Source of the DNA: Hygrocybe punicea
Lineage: Eukaryota > Basidiomycota > Agaricomycetes > Agaricales > Hygrophoraceae
NCBI GenBank assembly: GCA_963556145.1
Contig: OY744469.1
Location: 5,366,767-5,430,766, forward strand
Reading direction: 5' to 3'
Length of the DNA: 64,000 bases
The notes beneath the pieces are model-generated. The model did no database searches. It was not told where the DNA came from and saw nothing but the letters and a program-made list of their open reading frames with translations. Position numbers and translations under genes: made by a program. Below, piece after piece: positions 43,501-54,570 of this stretch (the stretch's first letter is position 1; each line of letters begins with the position of its first letter).

Positions 43501-44275
43501 AAAAACATTTTGGAGAGTACGTATTGATGTCAAAACAGAGGTGAGGCTACAAGCAAATTACCGGAAATCTTGTAGGTTGTGGGACACTCAAAGTGCAATA
43601 GGGACAGCTTGATTAGCTTTCAGTAGCATGGAACTGGGATGAACTTTGCACCTTAGCCACTAGCGCTATCCCACATGATGCCTTTCTCCCAGATTTCATT
43701 CGATGACTACCCTCTCCACAATCTCGTAATAAAAGTTGAATGTGGTGTCGCGGTGCCTAAAAAATTGGAAAAAATCTGTGTATAGTAAAGAACAAAAGGG
43801 ATGGCGCTAAAGTTTGACGTACCAAAGAAACTAGAGCAACTCATGCCCCATCACTTCATAGGCTCGTGGTGATTTCATCTGATGTGAAGCAGACTTCTGA
43901 GGCTGCAAAACGGGATTTGAGGGACATAGTAGGCATTTTTTGGGTGGCACTAAGAGAAATATTCCAGGAATCAAAATCTGGCTGTGTCTTGTTGACGTTT
44001 GAAGCCAAACAGATGAGAAATGGAGGAGAATGAGCTCCAGGCCCAATGAGGAATTTCAGGGCCCGTAGACAAATCTGGTCAAGTCTTCACGAGTTGTCGG
44101 TCAAATGGTCGTAACTCCTGACGCAGGTGGGTCAGAGACTTGAAATTTGGCATGGATGTGGCCCCAAGTACAGTTTATTGATCTACACTACAGAAAGTCT
44201 CCAAAAAATACATTGTTCGGATTTAGAGGCAATTGACCGAGTACTTAGTCTGACCGACTTCCTGACCAGGCACAG
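40583..44275 (-). mobile_element. pogo-type (Tc1/mariner) element, 3.7 kb
   Basis: Inverted ends CTGTGCCTGG (40583-40592 and 44266-44275) with flanking TA on both sides (40581-40582 and 44276-44277), the target duplication of Tc1/mariner elements. A second partial match lies further in (AGTACTCAGTCAGGC against AGTACTCGGTCA). It encloses the pogo transposase at 41229-43328. About 950 bp of non-coding sequence precede the gene. Confidence 0.82.
41229..43328 (-). pseudogene. pogo-family transposase with three nonsense codons
   Basis: About 680 codons in one frame once a 51-bp intron (42570-42520) is removed. Domains in order: a Psq-type helix-turn-helix (LSIRGVAKQFDIPRSTLADR), a CENP-B-type DNA-binding domain (LTAAQEEVLVEWIKVMGRRG to ESWVKRFKGRHPELK), and the DDE_1 catalytic domain with NMDEKGIQLG, LLILDGHNSHCTYGFCKFAA and LQPCDVACFGPLAS giving the three acidic sites. 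The C-terminal part has a long charged coiled coil (EKVRKKMAREEAAAMKAAAR), an RGRGQ-type Arg/Gly tract and an acidic Ser-rich tail (SIESEEDSEGE). In-frame stops: TGA 42593-42591, TAG 42257-42255 and TGA 42206-42204. All three are explained by single C-to-T or G-to-A transitions. The rest of the frame is intact, which marks a recent inactivation. Confidence 0.88.
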
Positions 44276-44996
44276 TATGGGGTTTTCACATGTGGCACTG
44301 GGGCTCAGTACTGATTTATCATAATGTCCATAGTATTAGATCAGTATTCCCATGTGACTGTGTCATGGAACCAAAACAAATCCCGGTTTCAGTACTGAGC
44401 TTGTGTACACAGCCAGAAGAGTTGGTGGGCCTGAAGCTATTTTCCCCTTTTTGGAAAAACCTGGTGCTTGGGGTGACAGTGGGAAACAGATGCATGTATT
44501 TGTAGTTAACCTAGATCTTATGTTACGTGCAAACAGAGGTCTTACACAGCAAGGGAGTGCCATAAATTAATTGAACTCGGTCTAACCTGGTAACCTGCCT
44601 GTGGCTTGGGGGCCAGTTAAGGCTCTGGCTTCTTCCTGGCCAGCATTGACACCACCTGGATTGACCTGACACTTCATGTGATGGTGGTGATAGGGTTGAA
44701 GGCCAGTTGGTGCTGGGCACCACTTTGCATCGCCCTTGTGGCAACTCACCTGTCATCTTCTGCTGTCCCTCCAGTTGGAACTCCCTGTTGCAGAGTCCTG
44801 GTGTGCAACATTGTTGCAAACCAAACCTATCATGTGTCCATCAAAATAATCTTCGCAGGCACAATTACACTCTAGAGTTATTTAAATATAAATGCCCAAC
44901 AATTGGTCCCCTTTTCGGACTCAGCGTGGTTAACAGGTCAACCAGATCATGTTTACTCCCAGCTTGGCCTCAGGACCATTAATTCTTCTGGCTGTG
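44276..44996. other. Intergenic spacer, no gene recognised
   Basis: Short frames only, such as 44523-44819 on the minus strand (QSLNWPPSHRQVTRLDRV), with no family resemblance I can name. Confidence 0.35.
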
Positions 44997-45004
44997 TAGA
45001 CATG

Positions 45005-45650
45005 TATGACGTTCCACGTGCACTTTTATTATTTGCGCGATAGAGGCTGCGCGATCGCGCGAATTGGAACCGCGCAGTTTCACAAGGTACACAGACTTTG
45101 TTTTTTTGGCATTGCTGTGCGTCTGTGGGGCCATTTGGGGAGAATAGTACATTTAATTTATTTCTACCTGTATACTTAGAGTGTTTTAGTCAACTATTAG
45201 CTATATTCCAGCAAGCTTTGTGCAATACGAAGCAGACTCTAACTCCGAGCAAGAAATCAACAAGCTGCCTGTTTTGGTTGCAACAATCATGTGATATCAA
45301 ATTTGATATGAGTTGTCATTGTGATGGCCTGGCCAATGATCGGATCGTGCAATCAAATCTCTACATCACGAAGCTTGCCCAAAATAGGAAATCCAAAATT
45401 AGCGGTCATGCTCACCGAGGCTGCTTTGTGCCCACAAAGCTTGCTGAAATATAGCTAATAGTTGACTAAAACACTCTAAGTATACAGGTAGAAATAAATT
45501 AAATGTAATATTCACCCCAAATGGCCCCACAGACGCACAGCAATGCCAAAAAAACAAAGTCCGTGTACTTTGTGAAACAGCGCAGTTCCAATTCACGCGA
45601 TCGCGCAGCCTCTATCGCGCAAATAATAAAAGTGCACGTGGAACGTCATA
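45005..45650 (+). repeat. 646-bp palindromic block, left
   Basis: Arms 45005-45221 and 45434-45650 (217 bp each) are reverse complements. Features are TATGACGTTCCACGTGCAC, GCGCGATAGAGGCTGCGCGA and ATTGGAACCGCGC near the ends. The roughly 212-bp spacer contains ATATCAAATTTGATAT. Confidence 0.88.
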
Positions 45651-47484
45651 GATGCCCTGAAAGACTCAATGGCAGTGAGCACAATCATAGCACCAGCTCA
45701 TACCATACCTCACCCTCGGCTCTCACTCCAGCTGGGACTGTTGCCGAAGCATGTAAACAACAGGAAGCGCGGCGAGATGACCGGGCATCGACTTCGATAG
45801 CACACCAACCAGCTCAGGACCGCCCAGTTTTGATAGTGATCTAGAGAACAACATTACGCCGTATTATCCTGTTCTTAGCAGTGAAGGTGGTCACTGTTGG
45901 TGGACCAGATGATGACAACGACTGGAGCCTGAAAATGGGGACCTTGCCTACGCAGGATTGCTTGCGGATTCCGAAATCTTCTTGAGGGCCACGGCTTCTG
46001 AAGAAAAATTTTGGGCAAGTGGAGGAAGGCGGTCTGGCATTGGACGTTGGGACAGGTCACCTTCACTAAGTGCTGGCCCAGCAAATAGTTCTCAAGCACA
46101 AACTACGGTTTGCAAGTAATGGCCACAATCAGAGGAATTCACTCAGACTCTCGATAGAGAAATTTGCTGATCTGCCATGACACCTCTATATCCACTTGAT
46201 GGTGGTTGGATTCCCCAAAGTCTGTCAGGCAGAAGACAAACCGGCGCTCAGAGCAAGATGCTGTGTGGTGGGAAGATTTGGAAATTGATGAAGTGGATTG
46301 GCGGTGGAAGAAGTACCAGCGTCAGGATCTACCACCTCCGGTACCGGCTATCCCAAAAATCTCATTCTTCCAGAGCGGTTCCGTTTCACATGATGGTCAT
46401 GGAGACGCCCAGCCTGGAGTATCGTCCCAGTTTAATCCTGTACTTCGATGTCCGCAGCCCACGCTTCACTGCATCGGAACACGGCTCCTGCGTTAGTTTC
46501 CCACAACCACTAGTTTCCACAAGAAAAGGAGTGGTCACTTCAGACCCCGGCACCGGATCTGCATCTCCTGGCTCCTCTGATGTTGGTTCCTCCCAAGTCA
46601 TCCATGATACTGATCCCCTCTGGTCCTCACCATTGGATGATGGTGAGATGTTGCAGACTCTTCCAAGTAGAGCTATCGGTCCATATCATACCCCCAAGTG
46701 AACTATACCGGTTGAACATGGATCAGGAGGTTCATCCCACGTTGCCCAAAATATTGTGTACTCCCATCTCTGCCAAAAGCTCAGATAATCGAGTCATACA
46801 TTCATGTAGAACACGTCAATGACACAAGACAGTCCGCCCTTATGACGTTCCACGTGCACTTTTATTATTTGCGCGATAGAGGCTGCGCGATCGCGCGAAT
46901 TGGAACCGCGCGGTTTCACAAGGTACACAGACTTTCTTTTTTTGGCATTTCTGTGCGTCTGTGGGGCCATTTGGGGAGAATAATACATTTAATTTATTTC
47001 TACCTGTATACTTAGAGTGTTTTAGTCAACTATTAGCTATATTTCAGCAAGCTTTGTGGGCACAAAGCAGCCTCGGTGAGCATGACCGCTAATTTTGGAT
47101 TTCCTATTTTGGGCAAGCTTCGTGATGTAGAGATTTGATTGCACGATCCGATCATTGGCCAGGCCATCACGATGACAACTCATATCAAATTTGATATCAC
47201 ATGATTGTTGCAACCAAAACAGGCAGCTTGTTGATTTCTTGCTCGGAGTTAGAGTCTGCTTCGTATTGCACAAAGCTTGCTGGAATATAGCTAATAGTTG
47301 ACTAAAACACTCTAAGTATACAGGTAGAAATAAATTAAATGTACTATTCTCCCCAAATGGCCCCACAGACGCACAGCAATGCCAAAAAAACAAAGTCTGT
47401 GTACCTTGTGAAACCACGCGGTTCCAATTCGCGCGATCGCGCAGCCTCTATCGCGCAAATAATAAAAGTGCACGTGGAACGTCA
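45007..47484. mobile_element. Long-TIR element with 10-bp duplication TAGACATGTA
   Basis: Two 646-bp blocks (45005-45650 and 46841-47486) in inverted orientation enclose 1,190 bp. The outer flanks carry an identical 10-mer TAGACATGTA (44997-45006 and 47485-47494), while the inner flanks do not match each other. The whole therefore appears to have inserted as one unit. The ends are TGACGTTCCACGTG. Each 646-bp block is itself a palindrome with 217-bp arms. Long inverted ends and a 10-bp duplication resemble Mutator-like elements; the interior looks like captured or decayed coding sequence. Confidence 0.75.
45738..46701 (+). pseudogene. Unrecognised coding-like interior of the long-TIR element
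   Basis: Between the palindromes a plus-strand frame reads TSSGPPSFDSDLENNITPYY and YPVLSSEGGHCWW, then after TGA stops LEPENGDLAYAGLLADSEIF and LRATASEEKFWASGGRRSGI. After two further stops it continues as a 174-residue open stretch from 46177 (MTPLYPLDGGWIPQSLSGRR). Another frame at 46206 holds DAVWWEDLEIDEVDWRWKKY. The composition looks like protein that has decayed or contains introns. I do not recognise the family and cannot say whether it is a captured host gene or a degenerate transposase. Confidence 0.35.
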
Positions 47485-47486
47485 TA
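46841..47486 (-). repeat. 646-bp palindromic block, right (inverted copy)
   Basis: Same length as the left block and nearly identical to its reverse complement, including the spacer, which is what shows the inverted orientation. Confidence 0.88.
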
Positions 47487-47494
47487 GACATGTA

Positions 47495-50400
47495 GTACTA
47501 GTGTTGAACCTGTGAAGCAAAAACAGCAAAAGCGTGAAAGCACCGTAAATTTGATTTAGAATGTGTTAGACATGACTATCTGAATCAAGATTCAAGAATT
47601 CGTGTCCTGGACTCATTGAGATATGAGAGGATAGAAGATAGACCATTCCTAGCATGCGACGCCATTCAGGAGCCACCACCACCACTCTTAGAAGCCTAGC
47701 TGAGTTCGTCAAACAGTCGAGCTTCAACTCGAATTCAAAAAAGTTGACAAGAAAGGCTTACTACATCAGGTGCCACCGATAAACAGCCCATCAGCATACC
47801 TTCAAGTCGAAAGCAATTACCAAAGGACTGTCCTTCGACCTTTGGCACAAGAGAACAACATTTACGAACCTTCTGTGGTGGCTTCATGAACCCTCCAAAC
47901 TATTTTGACTAAATTGAAGAGGATCCAAACAATGCAGATGCAGCCGTCTGTTGGCATGTCAGCTGTTCGGTCAACAGCATAATAAAAAAATTGGCTGTAC
48001 AGCATAAACATTTCAAAGCCAACCTTGTGTATAGGGGACATGTATCAGAAATGAGTTTCGTGTAAGAATGAATGTCTTTACATACTTCACCCATACATTC
48101 ATAGTGCTCAAGCACGCCGCGGTCGATCTGTGTGATGGTGTGGACTAGTATGATAAGGACCGAATGCAAAAAAAGCCGCTTTACCCAATGTGATTCAAAA
48201 CCTTATAAGCACTGTGCAATCAAAGTTCGAATCTTTTATCAAGCCAATCACCTACACCGGAATGTAAAGAAAAATAACCTTTCTAGGAAATAGGCTCGCT
48301 GGTAGCGGAAAGTTCTGTCAAGGTTGCGCGCTCCAGCAGTTGATTAGCGCGCAGGTCCCTGATTCAGATTCGAATATCAGGTCGATATAGTCGTATGCTT
48401 TTTGTATGTTTGTCAGGAACTTCGTTCCGAAAGTGATTGCATTGATTGGTGAACTCAAAATCCACGCGAACCAGATTATTTCGAAACCCCCAATGGTCGC
48501 TAGGTCAATTATCCGAGTTTTGCTGATGTCACTAGAGACGTGTCAGAAATAATATGGATCTAATTGAGGATCTTACATACATTTGCATGATAATTGTACA
48601 AAAGAATTCTTCGGACTAAAATGGCAGATGAGTGTGCGGACGGGCATTTATACGTACTTTGATCAGAATCAAGAGGGAATTTGCACAAGGCGATATGATA
48701 GACAAAGTGGTAACAGTATGATTCAAGTCGAACTGTCCTCCATTAAGTCAAACACGCAGCCAGATTTCTCGCTGAATACATCAGCCCATCAAGACGAAAG
48801 AAAACGTCCTAGAATGTGGAAGTGGGGAACGAGAATCTGTACCACATCGAGGCTGGGATCGCAGCGCGGCAGCATCTGTCGAAGCGTCAAATTGGGCCCA
48901 GAAGATGTCGGTGTGAGTGCCAGGTTTGTCGAATTGGATCGACCTGATATGTTTAATGCCGTGATGTCGCAGGCCGAAACTCCACAGACTATCGACCTCT
49001 AAGATAACGACATCGGAATTTCATCTTCTCCAAGCTGAACCGATTAGCCAGTGTCAAATATGGTGTGATTGTTGCAGCGGTATCTGAAGCATTGCGCGGA
49101 CTATGGGATCAAATACACCAGTCACCAGCACCCGAAAAAACCCTCGTTCTGAAAGTGATTACCCTTGAGATGATATAGAAAAGCCTCTCGGGGTGTCCCA
49201 TTCCAATTGATGTCACTAGAAAAGAAAAGGAATGTTGGATTAAGTAACGTAATAGAAGTAGGATCTTCCAAACTTCCATACATTCAAGGTTGATTCGGGT
49301 CAGCGTGTCCTCTGCGGCCACGAAAGCGAAGACCGTGGTCCAATTCCTCAATGAGATGTCGGAAGAATGCCCGAATTGCTTGAATGTTTGGAGGACAAGA
49401 ATCTGTACGACTTCGAGACCGAGGTCGGGGCGCCTGTGGAAGTGGCAAGATGGGCTTAAACAATGTTGAGAAGAGGTGCTCGTTTCTGCGGTCACCAACA
49501 AGCAGAGAACCGTTGATACAGAGGGCTGTACGGTTGGGTTGAGTGGAAAATGGATACGTTATTTGAAAACATCCAACATTCCAATTTCCAACTTGAAGAT
49601 TCATAGGAGCGACAGTATGCGGCTAGAAACCGAGACAAATTGCAGGCTGCAAGAGACCGGTGATTACAGGGGAGCGCGGTCATCGAGCGGGTCGGTCACG
49701 GTGTTTGTTTGTTTTGCGACTGCGACTCGGAGGGGCCGGGACCACCGTGACCACTTTGTGTGAAACACTCAACACAATGTTGATTCTTGACTTCGTACCT
49801 TGCTCTTGCTCAATTTGAGGGGTACTTGCTGAAGAATTTCTCTAATGTCTTGACTCTGGCGGATCAAGCACCTTTAAGGACAGTTTCTTGGTTTCTTGAT
49901 GAAAACGACGATTCAGCTTGCATGCCACCAAGCCCATATTTGATTTTTTATCAGCCTGGTTTCCACGACTTGGCCAGTTTGCACAATCGTCCCTCTCGGG
50001 CGTGGAATGGAGCACTGGTTTCAACGCCTGGATTTCGTCCGATTCCTCAATGGGGTTGTTTTGCCTACACATCGTGCATCTTCAGGCAACATCCTAGGAT
50101 TTTTTCACCGTTCGGATTGGCCTCTTTGAGTTCACATTGGATTCAGAAGCACTATGGCCTCATGGCCCGGCGTTGCACGATACCAAAATCGTGAAAGGTC
50201 ACGGTGAGTCCAGCTTCATTTCCTCTTGAATTGTGTGGCGTTTTGCGTTGGTCTTTGCCATACTGTTTGTAGTGCTGGTGTTCAATGTTGGCGCTCATCA
50301 TCACTAGCCGGCCTGCTTGTAGGCCTTTGCTGAGAAGCGAGGGATATTGTGGAGCAGTGGATCATCTTGCCGTCTTGATCACACCCTTGTGGTTGTTTTG

Positions 50401-52349
50401 TGAGTCCGCTTGTGTTTTCGATGCGTTTATTCAGTGAACGGATGGTCGTAGATTGCAAGATGATTACTTGCCTCGTGACGTGACAACACCATTGTGATGT
50501 GACATTTGTGACACTTGTGACACTTGTTGCAGCGCAACCGAGGGTCATTTTTAAATCTCTCAAAAAGCTGGAAAACATATGTTATTGGGTGCCATGTATT
50601 CGCTGCATTTCGATGGTCAATATCCCCAGGCTTCGGAGGTACCAATGGCCACTCACGTATCGTTGGATTTTCTCCCGAATGCAAAGGTCGCCGAGGTCAA
50701 CGGGATGACGGACTCGGAACAAGAATATGTTTGAATATATTTGACCCTCATCCACTAACTTGATGTGGAACTGTATGGTGGTTCCTTTTTTTTCTTTTCT
50801 CTCGTGTGAATTACCGCCCGGCTTTTATTCTGACCGCTTTTCTCTTTCTTCGCTCCCTCTTTTTTTTTTCCTTGCTCGTTTTTTCTGGCTCTCGTGCTTT
50901 GTGTTAATCCAAATGAGAACCAGAATCCGGGAGCCCCACCTTCCCTCGTTCACTCTGGCGTTGACCCGCGACTGTGCTCAGTATCCATTGCGCCTTCCCG
51001 CCTATCGCTCGTCCTACCAGCTACGATATCATCCGTACGCCGGACATCCATCTCTTCAACGGGATAATCTCATGGTAGACAAGTGTTCCCCATGGTCTTC
51101 CGCGGAGTGTGCTCACGTCCAATTTTCTCAAGGTTACCGTTGACTACCGTTACGGAGATCACAACCTCGTTGTGGATAGGGTGAATGACCCTGTCCTTTC
51201 ACCATTCATGTAAGGCCAACCCACATTTAGGACACCGCTCATCAGGACGACGAAGAAACCACGGCGTATCCGAAATCTACCACCCGCGACGACGATACGA
51301 TAGCAGCAGACCTGGAAGAGGCTATCTCTGGCTGTGGTACAAAGCACCAAACAGGAAGGCGTTTGTCACTGCTGATCATTGTGGGTGATGCTCTTCTGTT
51401 CACCGTGCTATGTGTTGCTGAGGATGCTTCACACAGGACCTGGCGCTTATGGTCAAGCTAAAGCTGCGAGGTCTCAAGGTCGTCAAAGGTAACTAACTCC
51501 AAGGATTAGTTTTGAGACGAAAACATGAGATCTTTGTAGTTTATTCTGTTTATAGTGGACACAGTGTACTGAAACGCGTGCCGTATTCCAATAATGCGAG
51601 ACTAGTCTGTTAAACAGTCTATCGCTCCACCGTTTATCCATCATAGCTTAGATACTGTCTAGCACAAGAAGAGAGAGACTAAGGGTGTTAGCCCTCACTC
51701 TCGTCCTCGATGATAACAGCGAAGCTCTTGCTGTCACGGTTAAATGTAGTGAGTCCTTACAGTAACGCTGATAGCACTCCGAAATTACTCGCCATTTCCC
51801 CGAGCGCCTTTGTCCTTCACGAGATTCTTTGCCACTGTAGATTCCATCGAATATAAATTGTACAAGGTTAAGAGCAAACTAAAACTTGAAGCATTAAAAG
51901 TATATGGCCATGGTGACTCTTGAATTGCTTGAGAGCAGAAACCCCTTCCACAAAGCGATAGTTACCGCCACGGCGCTACCACCGTGACCTCACCATGGCG
52001 ACCGACCGGTTGTTGCTTGAGGAACTTCGCTAGAGAGGCCAGAATACCCTTCATGATACCAAACATATTCCCAAGGATGAGCTTGTGTATGCAATCGTCT
52101 GACTTAATTGCCCCGGCGAGTCGAAAGTAAGAGCAAACCTTGGTGAATTTGATTCAGGCAAGTCATTCGGTGCTGCATGACGACTCACTTGGTAAATCCT
52201 TTTGTCCTCTCTTCTTCCCCAGTGACATTGAACGTTCAAAATGCGTAGGTTCAAGCTTTCAAGTTGAATCAAAAGCAAACTATTTGATACAAGTACAAAG
52301 GTGCGCAATACCTGAGAGTGGGATGTGACCGCAGACATCTCTTGCTTGG
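47495..52349. other. 4.9-kb region without a recognised gene
   Basis: Only moderate open frames, none with a family signature. Noted: a related pair of segments at 48815-48905 and 49385-49470 (GAGAATCTGTAC.AC.TCGA followed by GGAAGTGGCAAG-like sequence). A minus-strand frame at 50427-50684 ends in a Cys/His run (RCNKCHKCHKCHI). Plus-strand open pieces in shifting frames at 50910-51470 (VDYRYGDHNLVVDRVNDPVL among them) could be exons of an unknown gene or its remains. Promoters and 3' ends of flanking genes may also lie here. Confidence 0.35.
48815..49470. repeat. Diverged direct repeat pair
   Basis: The segment at about 48815-48905 and that at about 49385-49470 share ACAAGAATCTGTACGACTTCGA-like sequence and the following GTGGAAGTGGCAAG/TTGGGC context. 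It is a duplicated, diverged unknown sequence. Confidence 0.35.
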
Positions 52350-53550
52350 TTAACTTCCGCCTATACACAAGCGGTACTTGGCGAGCGCGTCTCCGGGGTC
52401 ATCCCAGAAGTTAAAGTGGTTTCCTTTCGGGGCACGGATTATCGTGACACCTCTCGCCCTTTCCCCATTGAAAATTTTCAACGGATCCTTGAGAGCCTCC
52501 TCCAACCGCCACAAACTCCACACCAATGCACCGAGCGTCTGGCAACAATTGAAGTACCGCAGACGCAGCTTGGGAAGATGGCGCGTAGCGAGCGTCTTGT
52601 CGAAAACGGCTCGCCGGATGGTGTCTTTGTAGACGGCAGGGTCGATGGACAAAATAGCAGCGTCAGAACCGGCGAAGGCTTGGATGGAGGTGAGTGGCTC
52701 CAGTTCGTGAGAGGGAGTAGAAGAAAAAGTAGACGGCTGCGTGGTGATATCAGCGGGATCGGGTAGGTTCCATTGTATTAAGTTGGCATCTCTGATGTCT
52801 TGGTGGTTGTAGTATGCGCAAACCCAGTCCTTGAAGATCGAGAAGCGTTTCTCGACATCAGGTCCGAACCGATGACTGATGTTGTACTCCGTTGGAACGG
52901 TGAAGCCAAAACCATACAAGCTGGGATCTGGCCGTTGCGAAGACATGAGCGAATGTCGCCGGTATTACAATCACTTTCGCAACAACACACCGTGGAAAAT
53001 TGTAGTGTGCAGGTACTTCTCAAGGCGTGCGACAGTTTGTGGAGGTAGCGCATCCAAGTTGGCTATCATTGAATGTACGACGACGGATCCCAGTGACCAG
53101 CCGACGAGCACAATGCCACCAACTTGAACGCCATCTTTATCCCCAGCTGCAGGAATACCACTTTCGGTGATAAATTTGTCGAGAAATCTAGCCAAAGCCA
53201 GACTGTCTTGAAGAAGAAATTTTTTCTGCCCCTCCGGACCTTCCGTAAGGAGCGTCCTCTCAGCATCACTCCAGGGTGTGGTTGGAGCATAGTCACGACG
53301 ATAAAGGCTCACGACGCGGAAGTTTGGCTTTGCAGCTAGAGGGAAAAGCTTCCTGAAAACACCTTGAACAGGGGTCCAACTGGTAGTTTGGCGACGGTGC
53401 ACAATACTGTTAGCTCGACCCACCTCCGTTAAAGCCCATGCCATGGATAAAGACAAGGGTTGTATAGGTGGTACTTTCGAGGGGACCGCTGACGGGGCCA
53501 CTGTCCTCGTAATAAAAATCAATGTTGTCTCCAATTGATAGCGAGGGCAT
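52350..53550 (-). CDS. Alpha/beta-hydrolase (lipase/esterase-like)
   Basis: Three exons (53550-53424, 53362-52991, 52927-52350) with GT..AG introns of 61 and 63 bp give a 358-residue protein. It shows the alpha/beta-hydrolase layout: an N-terminal strand and oxyanion-type loop TTLVFIHGMGFNGG, then the nucleophile elbow VLVGWSLGSVVVHS with Ser132. Near the C-terminus, RAPKGNHFNFWDDP has His337 in the position of the catalytic base. The acidic member is probably in the region preceding ALVWSLWRLEEAL but cannot be fixed. The substrate is unknown. No signal peptide or transmembrane segment is apparent, so it is likely cytosolic. The start is the Met of MPSLSIGDNIDFYYEDSG, which fits the family N-terminus better than the upstream Met of the longer frame. 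Confidence 0.85.
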
Positions 53551-53754
53551 TGTATAGGCGAAGTTATGTAACTTGCCAATCTGTTAGAAACTGATGCTGG
53601 CTGTTAGTCGTCGCCACTCTAAGCAGCTCTCGACGCTCTCCGTTCTCTGCTAGTCATTGGAAGACCAAAAGTTCGCGCTCATTAGTCGGTACAAAGCCTG
53701 CCTTGGACCCCATCGAAGTGTCTTCATTCCTCGTCAGAACTATGGAAAGACCCA

Positions 53755-54570
53755 TTCAGCAAGCTGAATCTCTGGACCGGTCCCAGATTCACACACTGTT
53801 CGCATCTATCTTCCCATCGGCATTCCAAAGATGCCTGTTTCACTGGCCCAGAAGTACCCGGCGGTTCGACGAGCCCCCTGGCGGATTCAAAGATGATCAA
53901 GGGGCCGTGAAATGACAGGCCTGTCTCTTCGCACTGTCTCCCTTTCCTTTACGGCTAACATAGCATTGCAGGCTGCACGATTCCGAGTTTATGCCTTTGA
54001 TTCACGAGGCAAGGTCCTCTGTGAGGCCATTCCAGCCAGCGGCTTCCAGCAACATTGGTCGCTTCAAGTTGCCAACTAGAACAGTATACGTCTCGTCTCA
54101 CATAGTGACCATCCTTTCTGCTCAGGAAGCCAGCAGAACGGGACATTTCAACTGGGCAACACAACCCTCTGGTACCCCAGTGGCCAACCGGATGTCAGCC
54201 CGTCCTGAATTTCTACTATAACTGCTAGTTATGACATTTGCAGGTTCCTCCGGAGAAAAGAGACAAGTTCATCATTACAAGTGGTGTAGAAACATTGAGT
54301 GGCGCAAATGTCCAGCCGGTCTCTCTCGGTGGTCAATTTACAGTAATGGCTCAAAATCTATGTCTATCTGGGCGAAGCAAAAACGGATAACCAAGGCCAC
54401 CTCGTTGTTTTGGCAGGTCACGGACACTCGCGTGCCATAGCAGAAGAAAATGAGCCTGACCCGCTTAGCATGATTGATTTCGATTCGCCCAACTGGATTG
54501 ACGACACGCCCGATGGGTGGATTCACGTCGAAGTTACACATGGTCCCTCCGGGAAATCGTAGACTTCTGG
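53755..54570 (+). pseudogene. LodA-like (lysine 6-oxidase family) gene fragment
   Basis: N-terminal pieces of a LodA-like cofactor-modified amine oxidase. FDEPPGGFKDDQGAVK is followed by an in-frame TGA (53913-53915) where the family has Arg. A short intron-like stretch ending TTGCAG follows, then AARFRVYAFDSRGKVLCEAI and PASGFQQHWSLQVAN. After another break come RDKFIITSGVETLSGANVQP and, near 54420, LVVLAGHGHSRAIAEENEPD with PNWIDDTPDGWIHVEVTHG. The rest of the oxidase, including the active-site region expected downstream, is missing. Assignment is by remembered family motifs (GGFxDxxGxxKRQAARFR and the DGW...D box). A broken, probably non-functional copy. Confidence 0.5.

Noticed and set aside
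48283..48390. tRNA-like sequence with GATTCGAAT
   Set aside because: A TTCGAAT loop-like string is present, but I could not pair acceptor, D and anticodon stems in the expected order.
52971..53579. Longer start (MASYITSPIQCPRY) for the alpha/beta-hydrolase
   Set aside because: That frame crosses the first intron and its N-terminus is out of frame with the family motif FIHGMGFNGG; the spliced model starting at 53550 fits.
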